DNA of 32,321 nt from Promethearchaeota archaeon (GCA_004524425.1 SDNN01000010.1:1-32321), one strand, 5' to 3'; numbered from the stretch's first letter, positions 1 to 8,026 are shown. Notes: a model not told the origin generated them from the letters alone. Numbers and translations: made by a program.

Positions 1-405
1 ATAATTTCTGGGAAATATAAATTTTTGCGGGTAAATTTTGCTAACGGAGACATGGTCGGCCATACGGGGGACAAGAATGCTGCTATAATCGCAGCCGAGA
101 CTGTTGATCAATGTGTAAAGGATATCGTGTCTTTGGTAAAAGATTTAGACGGCATCACTATTGTCACTGCCGATCATGGTAATCTTGATGAGATGTCCGA
201 AATGGAAACAGCTCATACTCTGAACCCGGTAATGTTTGCTATTGTTGATTCTAAATATTCAGATTCACCCAATAAGGATAATCAATATGTTATAAACGAG
301 GATCTTAATGACCCGGCACTTGGTAATGTTGCGGCCACGATATTAAACTTGCTTGGTTATCAAAAACCAGAAGATTATTTAGATTCCTTGATAAAATTCG
401 TTTAG
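1..405 (+). CDS. gpmI: 2,3-bisphosphoglycerate-independent phosphoglycerate mutase, C-terminal part
   Basis: The frame is open from the left edge of the window to TAA at 403-405, so only the last ~134 residues are present; the TTG at 25 is internal, not a start. The enzyme interconverts 3- and 2-phosphoglycerate in glycolysis/gluconeogenesis in the cytosol. Diagnostic alkaline-phosphatase-superfamily stretches are visible: NFANGDMVGHTG (metal/substrate site), TADHGN (metal-binding Asp and His) and AHTLNPV (metal-binding His). These match the GpmI type rather than the cofactor-dependent histidine-phosphatase type. The C-terminal LLGYQKPEDY ending is normal for the family. A T-rich stretch follows the stop. 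The identification is firm; the N-terminal phosphatase core lies outside the window. Confidence 0.93.
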   Translation: MISGKYKFLRVNFANGDMVGHTGDKNAAIIAAETVDQCVKDIVSLVKDLDGITIVTADHGNLDEMSEMETAHTLNPVMFAIVDSKYSDSPNKDNQYVINEDLNDPALGNVAATILNLLGYQKPEDYLDSLIKFV

Positions 406-552
406 TTAAAACTGAAATCATCTTTCTCCATTTGAAGTTCTAATTAGATTTTATAAAATATTTTTATAATTTTGTTCATGTTATTATCTTCAATCCATTA
501 ATGAAATTTTCATTTTGTCAATTATTTAAGAAAGGAAACACCTAATCCCTAA

Positions 553-1104
553 ATGAAAATAAATAGACATTACTATATCAATTGTCAATTAGATTTACCT
601 TTTTTAGAGACAGATAATGCACATGTAATAGAGATTTTTAAAACTCTTCACACTAAATTCGGCTTAAGGAAAAATTCCAATCAAAAGTTAGTAGATTTAG
701 GTGCTGGAAGCGGTCGAATAATCATTTTTGCTGCCATTAACTATGGAATAAAATCGTTTGGAATAGAAATCGATCAGAACTTAATTCATGAGATTAAAGA
801 ATTTATTAACTTCCTAAAAAGAGAGAAAAAATGCCAGCATAAAATAGTTAGAAAAATAATAATAAAATTAGGGGATTTTTATAGTGTAAAGTTATCCAAG
901 TTTGATTATATTTACATGTATAGCCTTCCTACCATGCATCAATATTTAAATCATGTTCTTCAGACTGCTAAAAAAGGAGCCGTGGTCATATCTTATAAAT
1001 ATCCAATCCACAATTATGAAGATTTACTGAAATTAGAAGAAATGTTGCTACATGGGGATGAAAATAAAAATACATGTTTTACTTTTTTTTATTCTAAGAT
1101 TTGA
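553..1104 (+). CDS. Small class I SAM-dependent methyltransferase, FAM173-like
   Basis: A 183-residue protein with a Rossmann-fold methyltransferase core. Motif I is VDLGAGSGR at about residues 47-55, followed by an acidic end of strand 2 (FGIEID, ~75-80) that would bind the SAM ribose. A FDYIYMY segment (~117-123) takes the motif IV place. The arrangement, with a hydrophobic strand near GAVVISYKYP, resembles the FAM173/ATPSCKMT group of protein-lysine methyltransferases and its archaeal relatives. The substrate cannot be read from sequence. ATG at 553 has no obvious Shine-Dalgarno site; a TATA-like ATTTTATAAAATA lies about 90 bases upstream. It stands alone between the PGM gene and the next membrane-protein pair. 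Confidence 0.7.
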   Translation: MKINRHYYINCQLDLPFLETDNAHVIEIFKTLHTKFGLRKNSNQKLVDLGAGSGRIIIFAAINYGIKSFGIEIDQNLIHEIKEFINFLKREKKCQHKIVRKIIIKLGDFYSVKLSKFDYIYMYSLPTMHQYLNHVLQTAKKGAVVISYKYPIHNYEDLLKLEEMLLHGDENKNTCFTFFYSKI

Positions 1105-1115
1105 AGATTTTAATT

Positions 1116-1140
1116 AGAATTCGATTTTTTAACCTAAATA
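1116..1140 (+). repeat. Dispersed 25-bp intergenic repeat, copy 1
   Basis: AGAA, then three bases, then GATTTTTTAACCTAAATA. The 18-base core recurs without mismatch at 9741-9758, again preceded by AGAA at the same three-base distance. This copy lies 11 bases after the methyltransferase stop. The T6 run could serve as a terminator, but that would not explain the conserved AACCTAAATA half. Confidence 0.45.
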
Positions 1141-1272
1141 CGAGTAGAAAAGGAATGGGAGGAAGCTCAACACCCTATAAAGAACTTTACAGGTTGGTAG
1201 AAGGATAAATTTATAAATGTAAAACATTCTGTTAAAGTAAAAAAATTTACTTAAAAAAATAGGGATTTAAAA

Positions 1273-1800
1273 ATGAGCTTATCAGAAACTCTGTCAAATG
1301 TTAAATTTAAAGAAGAATCAAAAAGCTTGCGCAAGTTTTTATCCGTTCTTATTTTGATAATTCTGATCATTGGATATATCGTTTTTATTGGTTATACATC
1401 TTACGTTTCCGCTTCAGTTGGAGGAATTCGAATTGATTTAAAAGATTTCGAGGATACTCAACCTGATAACGAGACTATTGGAATCGAAGGTTCTGTAATT
1501 GTAAAAAACACGCATTGGTATTCCAGTGACATCACGGATATTGAAATAAAAATGACTTTATACGGCGAAGATGACCTCAAGCTTAAAACAAAAACGGTTA
1601 AAAAGGATATAATTCCTAGATTAAAAAAATCTGAAATTGATCTTGACTTCGATTTTACTGAGGAAGATTTTGACTCATTAGCAGATTTCCAAGATTTAAA
1701 TAGCACAGATGAACTTGAAATTAAATTCTCTGTATCCCTGAAATATGCGTACATTTATGAAATTTATTTCGAAATAACTTTAGAAACGGAGTTAGATTAG
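1273..1800 (+). CDS. Single-pass membrane protein with extracytoplasmic domain
   Basis: A 175-residue protein of unknown function. Residues ~20-45 form one hydrophobic segment (FLSVLILIILIIGYIVFIGY) after a charged N-terminus, so it is a membrane anchor or uncleaved signal. The remainder is acidic and alternates polar and hydrophobic residues, as expected of a beta-sandwich (for example IGIEGSVIVKN and LEIKFSVSLKY), loosely like LEA14/WHy-type domains; that comparison is inference. ATG at 1273 follows a weak purine stretch (AGGGA). A TATA-like AAATTTATAAATG lies near 1206-1219. The stop is 12 bases before the next membrane protein, so the two are probably co-transcribed and may form a complex. 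Confidence 0.65.
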   Translation: MSLSETLSNVKFKEESKSLRKFLSVLILIILIIGYIVFIGYTSYVSASVGGIRIDLKDFEDTQPDNETIGIEGSVIVKNTHWYSSDITDIEIKMTLYGEDDLKLKTKTVKKDIIPRLKKSEIDLDFDFTEEDFDSLADFQDLNSTDELEIKFSVSLKYAYIYEIYFEITLETELD

Positions 1801-1812
1801 GAGGTAGTCGAA

Positions 1813-2289
1813 TTGGGAAAATGGATAAATTATGTTACTTTTTTTAGAAATTTAATTGTCTCAGTGTGTCTTGGTCTAATAGGTCCGTTTTTAATAGTCA
1901 TGTACGTGGATCCTAAAGAAAGTTTTCTCAACTTGAGTGCATTGCTGATTAACGGTGGTATTTTTGTTGCTGTATATACTATCTATGGCCTATTTAGAAA
2001 GGAAACTATCATTCGTTTCCTCATAGGAATAGGCTGGATAGGAACTTTGATATATTTTTACACGGTCGGGAATAATTTCTTTACGTTCTATTTACCACAC
2101 TGTGCATTCGGCACGATATGCATGGATGGAAAATATAGAGGTATAGAGTTTGCGTTTAAATATAATTATGCTTGGGTCGTAATCTGCATCTTAGTCTTAA
2201 AAGGTTTAAACATCTTGAGACATTTAATAAAACCAGTAGAAGAGCAGAAGTATGACTACCTAACAATCTCAAAAAAAATTGAAAAATAA
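1813..2289 (+). CDS. Polytopic membrane protein, unknown
   Basis: A 158-residue protein with about four hydrophobic helices (~13-32, 42-60, 66-90, 118-136). The start is TTG at 1813, supported by GAGGT at 1801-1805 seven bases upstream; the ATG at 1821 is out of frame. Two cysteines lie in the loop between the last two helices (PHCAFGTICMDG), which could form a disulfide outside the cell. No family recognised. It lies directly after the single-pass protein in an apparent two-gene unit, and its stop is followed by a strong T-run. Confidence 0.6.
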   Translation: MGKWINYVTFFRNLIVSVCLGLIGPFLIVMYVDPKESFLNLSALLINGGIFVAVYTIYGLFRKETIIRFLIGIGWIGTLIYFYTVGNNFFTFYLPHCAFGTICMDGKYRGIEFAFKYNYAWVVICILVLKGLNILRHLIKPVEEQKYDYLTISKKIEK

Positions 2290-2296
2290 ATTACAC

Positions 2297-2311
2297 TCTT
2301 TTTTTCTTTTT
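2297..2311 (+). terminator. T-rich terminator after the 1813 gene
   Basis: A run of pyrimidine, almost all T, starts 8 bases after the TAA at 2287-2289. Archaeal termination commonly uses U-tracts without a hairpin, and none is seen here. It lies between convergent genes. Confidence 0.5.
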
Positions 2312-2319
2312 ATTCGATT

Positions 2320-2832
2320 TTATTCTAATTGTGAACCACAATGTGGGCAATAAGTTGCATGTGGTTTTAACTCTTGCCCGCAATAGGGGCAAAAATTTTT
2401 ATCACGAGAATGAGGAGTTTCGGCAATTTTTTTTCCCGAGGGGGCGTATTCACTTGATGGAACGTAAGGAATGGATTCTCCTAAGATTAACTCGCCTGAC
2501 TCTGAATTAAACCGATATTTAACTTTTCCTTTATTTCTAAGATCTAAGAGTATCCGAATTACATCATTTGGTTTCAATCCGATCTCAGCAGCAATATCTT
2601 CTATTTTATGAGTTCCCGAGTAATCTCGTTGAGATAAGGAATTCAAGAGAACCTTCTGGTATTTCTTATTCACGTAAAGTTGATGGATGCTGCCAAGAAT
2701 GATAAAGAAAGCAGGAATGAAAAGCCAATATCCCCAATAACGCAGTCCAATGAATTCTACCTTAATGGCTCTGAATATTAAGGCAAGAACTCCCACGAAT
2801 ATAAAAACACCAGCAAGACTAAATCCTCCCAA
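2320..2832 (-). CDS. Membrane-tethered winged-helix protein with C-terminal zinc ribbon
   Basis: A 170-residue protein with three parts. Residues ~5-22 and ~33-50 are hydrophobic helices. Residues ~58-120 look like a winged helix (KIEDIAAEIGLKPNDVIRIL, then a GKVKYRF wing). The C-terminus holds a zinc ribbon with CxxC pairs at C148/C151 and C162/C165. The start is TTG at 2832; no ATG or GTG occurs in frame before the upstream stop. The architecture is typical of archaeal membrane-bound regulators or PCI-like adaptor proteins. Whether it binds DNA, RNA or protein cannot be told. It is divergent from the 3180 gene and convergent with the 1813 gene. Confidence 0.65.
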   Translation of the reverse strand: MGGFSLAGVFIFVGVLALIFRAIKVEFIGLRYWGYWLFIPAFFIILGSIHQLYVNKKYQKVLLNSLSQRDYSGTHKIEDIAAEIGLKPNDVIRILLDLRNKGKVKYRFNSESGELILGESIPYVPSSEYAPSGKKIAETPHSRDKNFCPYCGQELKPHATYCPHCGSQLE

Positions 2833-3047
2833 TGTTGTTTGATACCCTTGCTCTTTATAATGTCTATTCGAATGATGACTTGGAATTGAAAAACACCTCT
2901 ATTTGTTTTTGATACAAATCTGATATTAATTTGAACTATGAAGAAAAATATTCGATAAAACAAAAATTTTTACTCTAACACCGAATCGATAGGAAAATGT
3001 TTGGTTCACTTGTCATAATACCAATAACCAAATTTTTTAATCACAAC

Positions 3048-3070
3048 GTTAAGTTGTATTTAAAACTTAA
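3048..3070. promoter_or_regulatory. Operator-like inverted repeat, site 1
   Basis: TTAAGTT (3049-3055) and AACTTAA (3064-3070) form a perfect 7-bp inverted repeat around an 8-base spacer. The left half and spacer, GTTAAGTTGTATTTAA, recur as site 2 with one base deleted. Confidence 0.45.
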
Positions 3071-3110
3071 ATAGTCCAATATTTAATGGTAGAAACATTT
3101 AAATAGTAAT

Positions 3111-3126
3111 GTTAAGTTTATTTAAC
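3111..3126. promoter_or_regulatory. Operator-like repeat, site 2
   Basis: GTTAAGTTTATTTAAC is an imperfect palindrome (GTTAA...TTAAC) and matches site 1 apart from one missing base. It lies just after the TTTAAATAG TATA-like box, 54 bases before the likely ATG at 3180, where a bound regulator could block or help transcription initiation. Confidence 0.45.
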
Positions 3127-3179
3127 ATAAGCTAAAAATTTAATTTAAAATAAAAAAATAAAAATTGGAGAGTATTGAA

Positions 3180-3428
3180 ATGTTAAAATTACTGCGAGAT
3201 TCTAGACCCCCTGGCATATCAGCTGCAGGTTCTTTCGATCCATTGATCTTAGGAATATTCATAGCTATAGCCATTGCAATTTTCATAGTATATATCTTTG
3301 TTCTGCAATACGTTTACAAGGATGCCGTCAAAAAAGGATTAAATGCTGAACTTTGGCTAATAATTCTGTTATTAGCACCCATCATTGGAATCATAGTATA
3401 CTTCATTGTTCGCCGCACGGAGCGATGA
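3180..3428 (+). CDS. Small two-helix membrane protein, PLDc_N-like
   Basis: An 82-residue protein with two hydrophobic helices (about residues 22-47 and 58-77) separated by YKDAVKKGLNAELW and ending in basic VRRTER. This layout resembles the PLDc_N/small DUF-type membrane proteins often placed by transporters. ATG at 3180 is chosen over the in-frame TTG at 3165 because GGAG at 3167-3170 sits nine bases before it. The operator-like repeats upstream suggest regulated expression. It precedes the ABC gene by ~105 bases with a T-run terminator between, so it may be separately transcribed. Function unknown. Confidence 0.6.
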   Translation: MLKLLRDSRPPGISAAGSFDPLILGIFIAIAIAIFIVYIFVLQYVYKDAVKKGLNAELWLIILLLAPIIGIIVYFIVRRTER

Positions 3429-3468
3429 TCATGCCTGTAAGTAATTCTACGAGTAAATTCTAAATTTC

Positions 3469-3477
3469 TTTTTTTTT
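3469..3477 (+). terminator. T9 terminator-like run
   Basis: Nine consecutive T, 40 bases after the TGA at 3426-3428 and before the ABC ATPase gene. It is suitable as an archaeal U-tract terminator; it may also be partly read through. Confidence 0.4.
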
Positions 3478-3533
3478 ATAATAAAAACAATCTTAAAACA
3501 AGATTTACATAAAAAGCATAGGAGAAAAAAACC

Positions 3534-4664
3534 ATGACTAATACCACAATGGAATTAGAAAAACTTGATCTGACCCCTGAGAAGTTATTACTTAATGAAA
3601 CGGATTCGAAATCCAAAAATGGCTCAACCACGGTCATGAGATTGGAAAACTTAAGTAAGAAGTACGGGAAACACTTAGCGGTAGATAGCGTTAACATAGA
3701 AGTCCACGAAGGAGAGACTATCGGACTTGTGGGTCCAAATGGAGCGGGAAAAACCACGACTATTAAAATGATTGCGAAACTCATAAGAGCTACCTCTGGT
3801 AAAATTCTGGTGTTGAATAAACATGGCGAATTACAAGAATTAAATGGCGATGACAAGGATTTAATTAAATTTGGATTTCTGATTGACCAGCCGTTCTTCT
3901 ACGACATGACTGCTTACCAAATTCTGAGATATTTCGCGAGAGCTCAAAATTATCCTAAAAAGAAAATAAATGAGAGAATAGATATTCTTTTAAGATTATT
4001 TAAGTTATCAGATTGGAAGCATGAAAAGGTAAAGACTTTTTCAAAAGGAATGAGGCAAAAACTTGGCATAATACAAGCAATTCTAGTTGATCCGCAGATA
4101 ATAATTTTAGACGAACCTCAGACGGGCTTAGATCCAAAAGCGCGAATAGAAATTAGAAGGATAATCAGAGCTCTTCAAAAACAAGGTAAAACCATATTTT
4201 TAGCATCCCACATGCTTTATGAAATTTCAGAAGTATGTGATAAGATCGCTTTGATCAATCATGGAAAAATCATCGCATTTGATACTATTGACAACCTAGA
4301 AAAGAACCTAAAAGAGAAGGAATTACATTGTCAATTACTTCATCCAATTTCTCAAGAAAATCTTGAGATGACAATCACTAATCTTACCAACAGATTAAAA
4401 CCATATTTAAATAATCAGACGGGCGAGAAGGATTCAAAAAAAGCCATAAAATACAATAGTGGAAATCAAAGTCTGAGAATATATTATGACGGTAAGAAGG
4501 AATCACGCGGAGACATTTTAGAAATATTAATGGCAGAACTCACCTCAAATAACAAAGTTATCTCTTTTAGTCAACCAAGGACATCAAAATTAGAACAAAT
4601 TTACTTGGAAATGGTGGGACTTGATGATGAGCCACGAAAAAACATAAAAAAGGAGGTTAAATAA
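3534..4664 (+). CDS. ABC transporter ATP-binding protein
   Basis: A 376-residue nucleotide-binding subunit. After a ~34-residue lead, the ABC domain spans ~35-265. Walker A is GPNGAGKTTT, the signature is FSKGMRQK (a degenerate form of LSGGQ common in ABC-2 exporters), Walker B is IIILDEPQTGLDP, and the H-loop is ASHML. The C-terminal ~110 residues form an accessory domain as in many CcmA-type exporters. The stop abuts the ATG of the permease, so the two are translationally coupled subunits of one exporter. The cargo is not evident; relatives move drugs, lipids, peptides or proteins. The assignment is firm at family level only. Confidence 0.92.
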   Translation: MTNTTMELEKLDLTPEKLLLNETDSKSKNGSTTVMRLENLSKKYGKHLAVDSVNIEVHEGETIGLVGPNGAGKTTTIKMIAKLIRATSGKILVLNKHGELQELNGDDKDLIKFGFLIDQPFFYDMTAYQILRYFARAQNYPKKKINERIDILLRLFKLSDWKHEKVKTFSKGMRQKLGIIQAILVDPQIIILDEPQTGLDPKARIEIRRIIRALQKQGKTIFLASHMLYEISEVCDKIALINHGKIIAFDTIDNLEKNLKEKELHCQLLHPISQENLEMTITNLTNRLKPYLNNQTGEKDSKKAIKYNSGNQSLRIYYDGKKESRGDILEILMAELTSNNKVISFSQPRTSKLEQIYLEMVGLDDEPRKNIKKEVK

Positions 4665-5519
4665 ATGTTAACAATAGAAAAAAATGAAAAGGTAGAAAGT
4701 TTTTATATAGCAGCATTACCCCTCATAACGACCTATTTTTTTGAATTGAAGAAACAATGGAAGAAGTTCGTCATTTTTACAATCATCGCCGTCAGTTTTG
4801 TAATATTATTAAGTTATTTACCTTATGCATTAATACCTGATAATCCATTGCCAGATACTCAAGCAGAATACTTTCAGTCGGGATTAAACTTCATCATACT
4901 GATCACTATATTTGGTTCCTGTTTCTTTTTTAGCGGGATTATCTGTTCTGAATTTGGCGAAAAGACGGGTTATATCACGTTTCCCATAATAAATAAGTAT
5001 AAATTGATTACAGGTAAATATCTGGGCGCTCTTACGCTCATGACAGGTGTTATAGCATCGTTTTATATAGCACTTGGGTATTTAGGTATATTTTATTATG
5101 GTGGTCCTATTAATTACCGATATTATTATAGTTTCGGGATCACGTTGATATACTTACTTGCAGTGAGTGGGTTCGTGACGTTTTTTAGCAGTTTCATGAA
5201 ATCGGTAAATATCACAATAGTGAGCACGCTATTAATCTTGTTAATTGCTAACATGATAATAGATAGCTTAATGATATTGTTATATCCCACATTTGAACCA
5301 ATTTATTCTTTGAATCATGCCTCTTCATTAATTACTTACATTTTAGAAGAAGAATTTCCGGATAAGTTAAGCGAGCGATATGAAGAAATCGAATTCCGAA
5401 ACTTCACGAGGCGAGTCTGGCTTACCCCCACCATTCAAATGGGAATTACCATCATGTTATCGTACATGATAATTGGCCTGGTACTTGCCGCCATCATATT
5501 CAAGAGAAGACAATTATAA
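4665..5519 (+). CDS. ABC-2 type transporter permease
   Basis: A 284-residue membrane protein with about six hydrophobic helices (~35-55, 77-100, 120-140, 155-175, 183-205, 260-280) and a basic end (KRRQL). The layout matches ABC-2 permeases, partner of the preceding ATPase. ATG follows the ATPase stop without a gap, and AGGAGG near 4651-4656 provides a strong ribosome-binding site. A long extracytoplasmic loop (~206-255, rich in Glu and Arg) lies before the final helix. Substrate unknown. Confidence 0.88.
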   Translation: MLTIEKNEKVESFYIAALPLITTYFFELKKQWKKFVIFTIIAVSFVILLSYLPYALIPDNPLPDTQAEYFQSGLNFIILITIFGSCFFFSGIICSEFGEKTGYITFPIINKYKLITGKYLGALTLMTGVIASFYIALGYLGIFYYGGPINYRYYYSFGITLIYLLAVSGFVTFFSSFMKSVNITIVSTLLILLIANMIIDSLMILLYPTFEPIYSLNHASSLITYILEEEFPDKLSERYEEIEFRNFTRRVWLTPTIQMGITIMLSYMIIGLVLAAIIFKRRQL

Positions 5520-5550
5520 ATTTTTAATTTAAAAACAACAAGGTCATAAG

Positions 5551-6537
5551 ATGATGAGTATCAGAACTAATAAAAGAATTAAAAAGATTATATTAGCATT
5601 CTTTTTCTTGATCATCTTCTTCATGAGCTCCCTAGAGATGGGCTTGGCAGCACCCAAGGCTTATGATGTTAATCTGAATAAGGGAACAAGTACCTTTGTG
5701 GTGAATAAATATGATGAAGAAGATTGGGAAGAGAACGTAAATGAAGAACTAGAGCCAGATGATTTTTTCGGTGGAGACAGCGATGAAGTTGGTGCTAAAA
5801 GTAGAATTACCATTAGGAACGTGGGAGATTATCGAGAAGACATGTTCGATATTTTGGTTTCAGTATTTAATATTCTCGATATCCTAGATTCGGCTGAAAC
5901 ACTTTCGGTAAATGATACGTTAATTCTCATGGGTTTATTAGATGAAAAATCTATAGACTTATTGTTCCCGGATAAGTATGAGGCATGGGAAAGCATAGCG
6001 GTCAGGTGGGATTATGAATCAGATCAATTTGACGAAGAACCAGACGAAGATGATTTAATTATTCCGATTTTTAAGGATCCGTCAGATTTTAAGGAGATTT
6101 TAGAGAATTATAACGAATGGGCATTATATACGAATGCAACTCTATTAAGTTTAGGGTTAAAACCGTTTCCTTTACTTAATGGAGATGAATTTATATGGCA
6201 GCTCTTGAAAGAGGGCAGGTTAATTATAGCTAGCCCATTTAAGACATATCTAAACGAAGTTATTGACGAATTGGAATGCAGAGATGTCGAGGTGAGAGAA
6301 GAAGGTTTAATGATTGAAAAAGAAGGTGAAGAGGATTATAAAATTGTAGTACGTTTCAATCAACAGGGAATCGTATCTGAACTAATCGTAAAAGACATTA
6401 AAGATCGAATTATCTATGAAATTGTAGAAGATACTTCTGATGTAGTATTTTTAATTGTAGCCGGGATAGTCATTGCAAGTCTCACAGCAGTAATAATTGT
6501 CATCATAAGAAGGAGAATAGAGAAGACTAAAGAATAA
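5551..6537 (+). CDS. Secreted acidic protein with signal peptide and C-terminal membrane anchor
   Basis: A 328-residue protein of unknown function. The N-terminus is a classical signal: basic RTNKRIKKI, a hydrophobic stretch to about residue 31, and a likely cleavage after GLAA. The middle is strongly acidic (for example EEDWEENVNEELEPDDFF) and lies outside the cell. Residues ~298-319 form one transmembrane helix followed by RRRIEKTKE, giving a type I topology. The gene lies 31 bases after the ABC permease, so it is likely an exporter accessory or a substrate-capturing or sensing component; that role is inference. The start could be the ATG at 5551 or 5554. Confidence 0.65.
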   Translation: MMSIRTNKRIKKIILAFFFLIIFFMSSLEMGLAAPKAYDVNLNKGTSTFVVNKYDEEDWEENVNEELEPDDFFGGDSDEVGAKSRITIRNVGDYREDMFDILVSVFNILDILDSAETLSVNDTLILMGLLDEKSIDLLFPDKYEAWESIAVRWDYESDQFDEEPDEDDLIIPIFKDPSDFKEILENYNEWALYTNATLLSLGLKPFPLLNGDEFIWQLLKEGRLIIASPFKTYLNEVIDELECRDVEVREEGLMIEKEGEEDYKIVVRFNQQGIVSELIVKDIKDRIIYEIVEDTSDVVFLIVAGIVIASLTAVIIVIIRRRIEKTKE

Positions 6538-6633
6538 AATACCAAATCTATTATATTTGTAATTAAAATTAATTATTAATAACTATATTACTAAAATAAA
6601 TAGAATATTGAAAGAGGAATGGGAGGGATTTTG

Positions 6634-7515
6634 ATGAAGAAAAAAGAATTTTCATATGAAGGTATCATCCATTCATCATGGCGGACGAAGACTCTATTGA
6701 AAATGAATGTAATCTTAATACCTATTTTTACAATGATCACGCTTTTTCTTTTTTTAGCCACGTTTGGAGAAGAAGGTACACAAAGAAGAGCACCACCTGG
6801 TTCTCCAGGAGGAGGTCCGATTGAAAATATAATAGGGGTTCCAGAGTTATTATTTTGGCTGGTTTTGTATGTCGTGATTATTCCATATCTCATAATCATG
6901 ATAATTTCTGCGTTTTCGTTATCTAGTTATGTGAAAAATTACACTTTTGAAGTATTAGAGAATAACCTAGTGATACATCATGGAGTTTTTACCAAAACTA
7001 AAGCCACAATACCATTCATGCAAATTCAAAACATTTCTATAGTGAGAGGGGTATTTGACAGGTTATTTAAAATTTCTACGGTGAAAATTGAAACTGCTGG
7101 TAAAAGTAGGGGAGGTCCAAGTCCAGGACTTATCACGATTCATCCTGAAGGACACATTCCAGGGCTTAAAGACCCCGATGTGATTGAGGAAAAAATTAAT
7201 GAAAGATTGAAAAAATATGCGCATTTTCCAAGTGATTTAGAAGAGAAATTATTCAAACCAGAGGAATTGGCTTTTGATAATTTCATAAGTTATATTCTCT
7301 CAAAAATGAGGGAAGGTGAAGCATTAAAAACAAATATTAAAGAACTAAGAGAAAAGATGAATTATTCTAGCACCCAATTGGCGGAGAAAGTAGGAGTTCC
7401 AATTCAAACAATTAAATATTTGGAAGAAGGAAGATATAATCCAAGTTTAACTTTAGCTTATAAAATTGCTAAAGTCTTGAACTGCAAGATTGAAGACCTA
7501 TTTTATTTAACTTAA
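6634..7515 (+). CDS. Membrane PH-like (bPH2) protein fused to XRE-family HTH
   Basis: A 293-residue protein with an unusual domain order. Residues ~24-43 and ~71-97 are membrane helices, residues ~101-190 form a bPH2 (YdbS-like) domain with the typical YTFEVLENNLVIHHGVF and QIQNISIVRGVFDRLF stretches, and residues ~233-291 form an XRE/Cro helix-turn-helix (STQLAEKVGVPIQTIKYLEE). ATG at 6634 is chosen over the in-frame ATG at 6619 because GGAGGG (6622-6627) precedes it by six bases. The HTH being tied to the membrane suggests a sensor that binds DNA or partners from the membrane face. It lies downstream of the ABC block and 73 bases before a soluble XRE relative. Confidence 0.75.
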   Translation: MKKKEFSYEGIIHSSWRTKTLLKMNVILIPIFTMITLFLFLATFGEEGTQRRAPPGSPGGGPIENIIGVPELLFWLVLYVVIIPYLIIMIISAFSLSSYVKNYTFEVLENNLVIHHGVFTKTKATIPFMQIQNISIVRGVFDRLFKISTVKIETAGKSRGGPSPGLITIHPEGHIPGLKDPDVIEEKINERLKKYAHFPSDLEEKLFKPEELAFDNFISYILSKMREGEALKTNIKELREKMNYSSTQLAEKVGVPIQTIKYLEEGRYNPSLTLAYKIAKVLNCKIEDLFYLT

Positions 7516-7588
7516 TAAAAAACAGTTTGGTTAAAATCAAAGGGGAAATTGAATACCATTATTTTAAAATTAAAAGGCTAATTATCTG

Positions 7589-8026
7589 GTGAGAAATATT
7601 CCAAGATTTAGTAAGAAATTAGTTTCAAGAATCAAGGAATTAAGAGATGATTTAGATATTTCCCAGCAGGAATTAGCAAAATCCGTGGGCGTTTCTCGTC
7701 AAACTATCTACTATTTAGAAAGAGGTTTATCTAATCCTTCTTTAACGTTATCTTTAGAGATATCTAAAATACTGAATAAACCTGTAGAAGAAATTTTTTA
7801 TTTCGAGCCTGAAATCAGAGAATTCATGAAGAATAAAACATTGGAAGAATTAGATGATGTTTCCGAGGCATCTGGGATAGAATTCGATAGGATTGTTAAG
7901 TTAAGAGAAATTACTGATGATCAACTGGCAAAATTGTACACTACAGAGGAATTAACGAGGATAGCTGAAGCGTTCGGAGTTAAATTTGAGGATCTCTTTC
8001 TAAAAGATGAAGACAAAATTATTTAA
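7589..8026 (+). CDS. XRE-family transcriptional regulator
   Basis: A 145-residue protein. Residues ~10-65 form an XRE/Cro HTH (SQQELAKSVGVSRQTIYYLE, then LSNPSLTLSLEISKILN), clearly related to the HTH of the preceding membrane protein. The C-terminal part (~75-140) contains ELTRIAEAFGVKFEDLFL, which echoes the end of an XRE domain (IAKVLNCKIEDLFYL) and may be a decayed second HTH. The start is GTG at 7589. A likely regulator of the nearby envelope genes; the operator-like repeats at 3048-3126 are candidate targets, but this link is inferred only from proximity. Confidence 0.8.
   Translation: MRNIPRFSKKLVSRIKELRDDLDISQQELAKSVGVSRQTIYYLERGLSNPSLTLSLEISKILNKPVEEIFYFEPEIREFMKNKTLEELDDVSEASGIEFDRIVKLREITDDQLAKLYTTEELTRIAEAFGVKFEDLFLKDEDKII

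Larger units (their letters stand above)
2833..3179. promoter_or_regulatory. Divergent intergenic region (347 bp) with operator-like repeats
   Basis: The only gene-free stretch over 300 bases. It separates the minus-strand 2832 gene from the plus-strand 3180 gene. It is very AT-rich and carries two related sites (3048-3070 and 3111-3126) and TATA-like TTTAAATAG at 3098-3106. I see no convincing ORF or structured RNA in it. Confidence 0.5.

Noticed and set aside
1458..1754. 98-residue minus-strand ORF rich in Ser
   Set aside because: Lies antisense to the acidic 1273 membrane protein; the serine-rich composition is what the complement of its Asp/Glu codons gives. No start signal or family pattern.
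2824..2830. GGGAGGA (minus) as a Shine-Dalgarno site for a shorter 2832 gene
   Set aside because: The only start at suitable distance is TTG in another frame; the in-frame GTG is about 25 bases away. The upstream TTG was kept.
2778..2963. 61-residue minus-strand ORF upstream of the zinc-ribbon gene
   Set aside because: Overlaps the start of the 2832 gene in another frame and has no recognisable fold; treated as a shadow within a divergent promoter region.
3476..3856. 126-residue minus-strand ORF
   Set aside because: Antisense to the start of the ABC ATPase, whose Walker A motif is certain.
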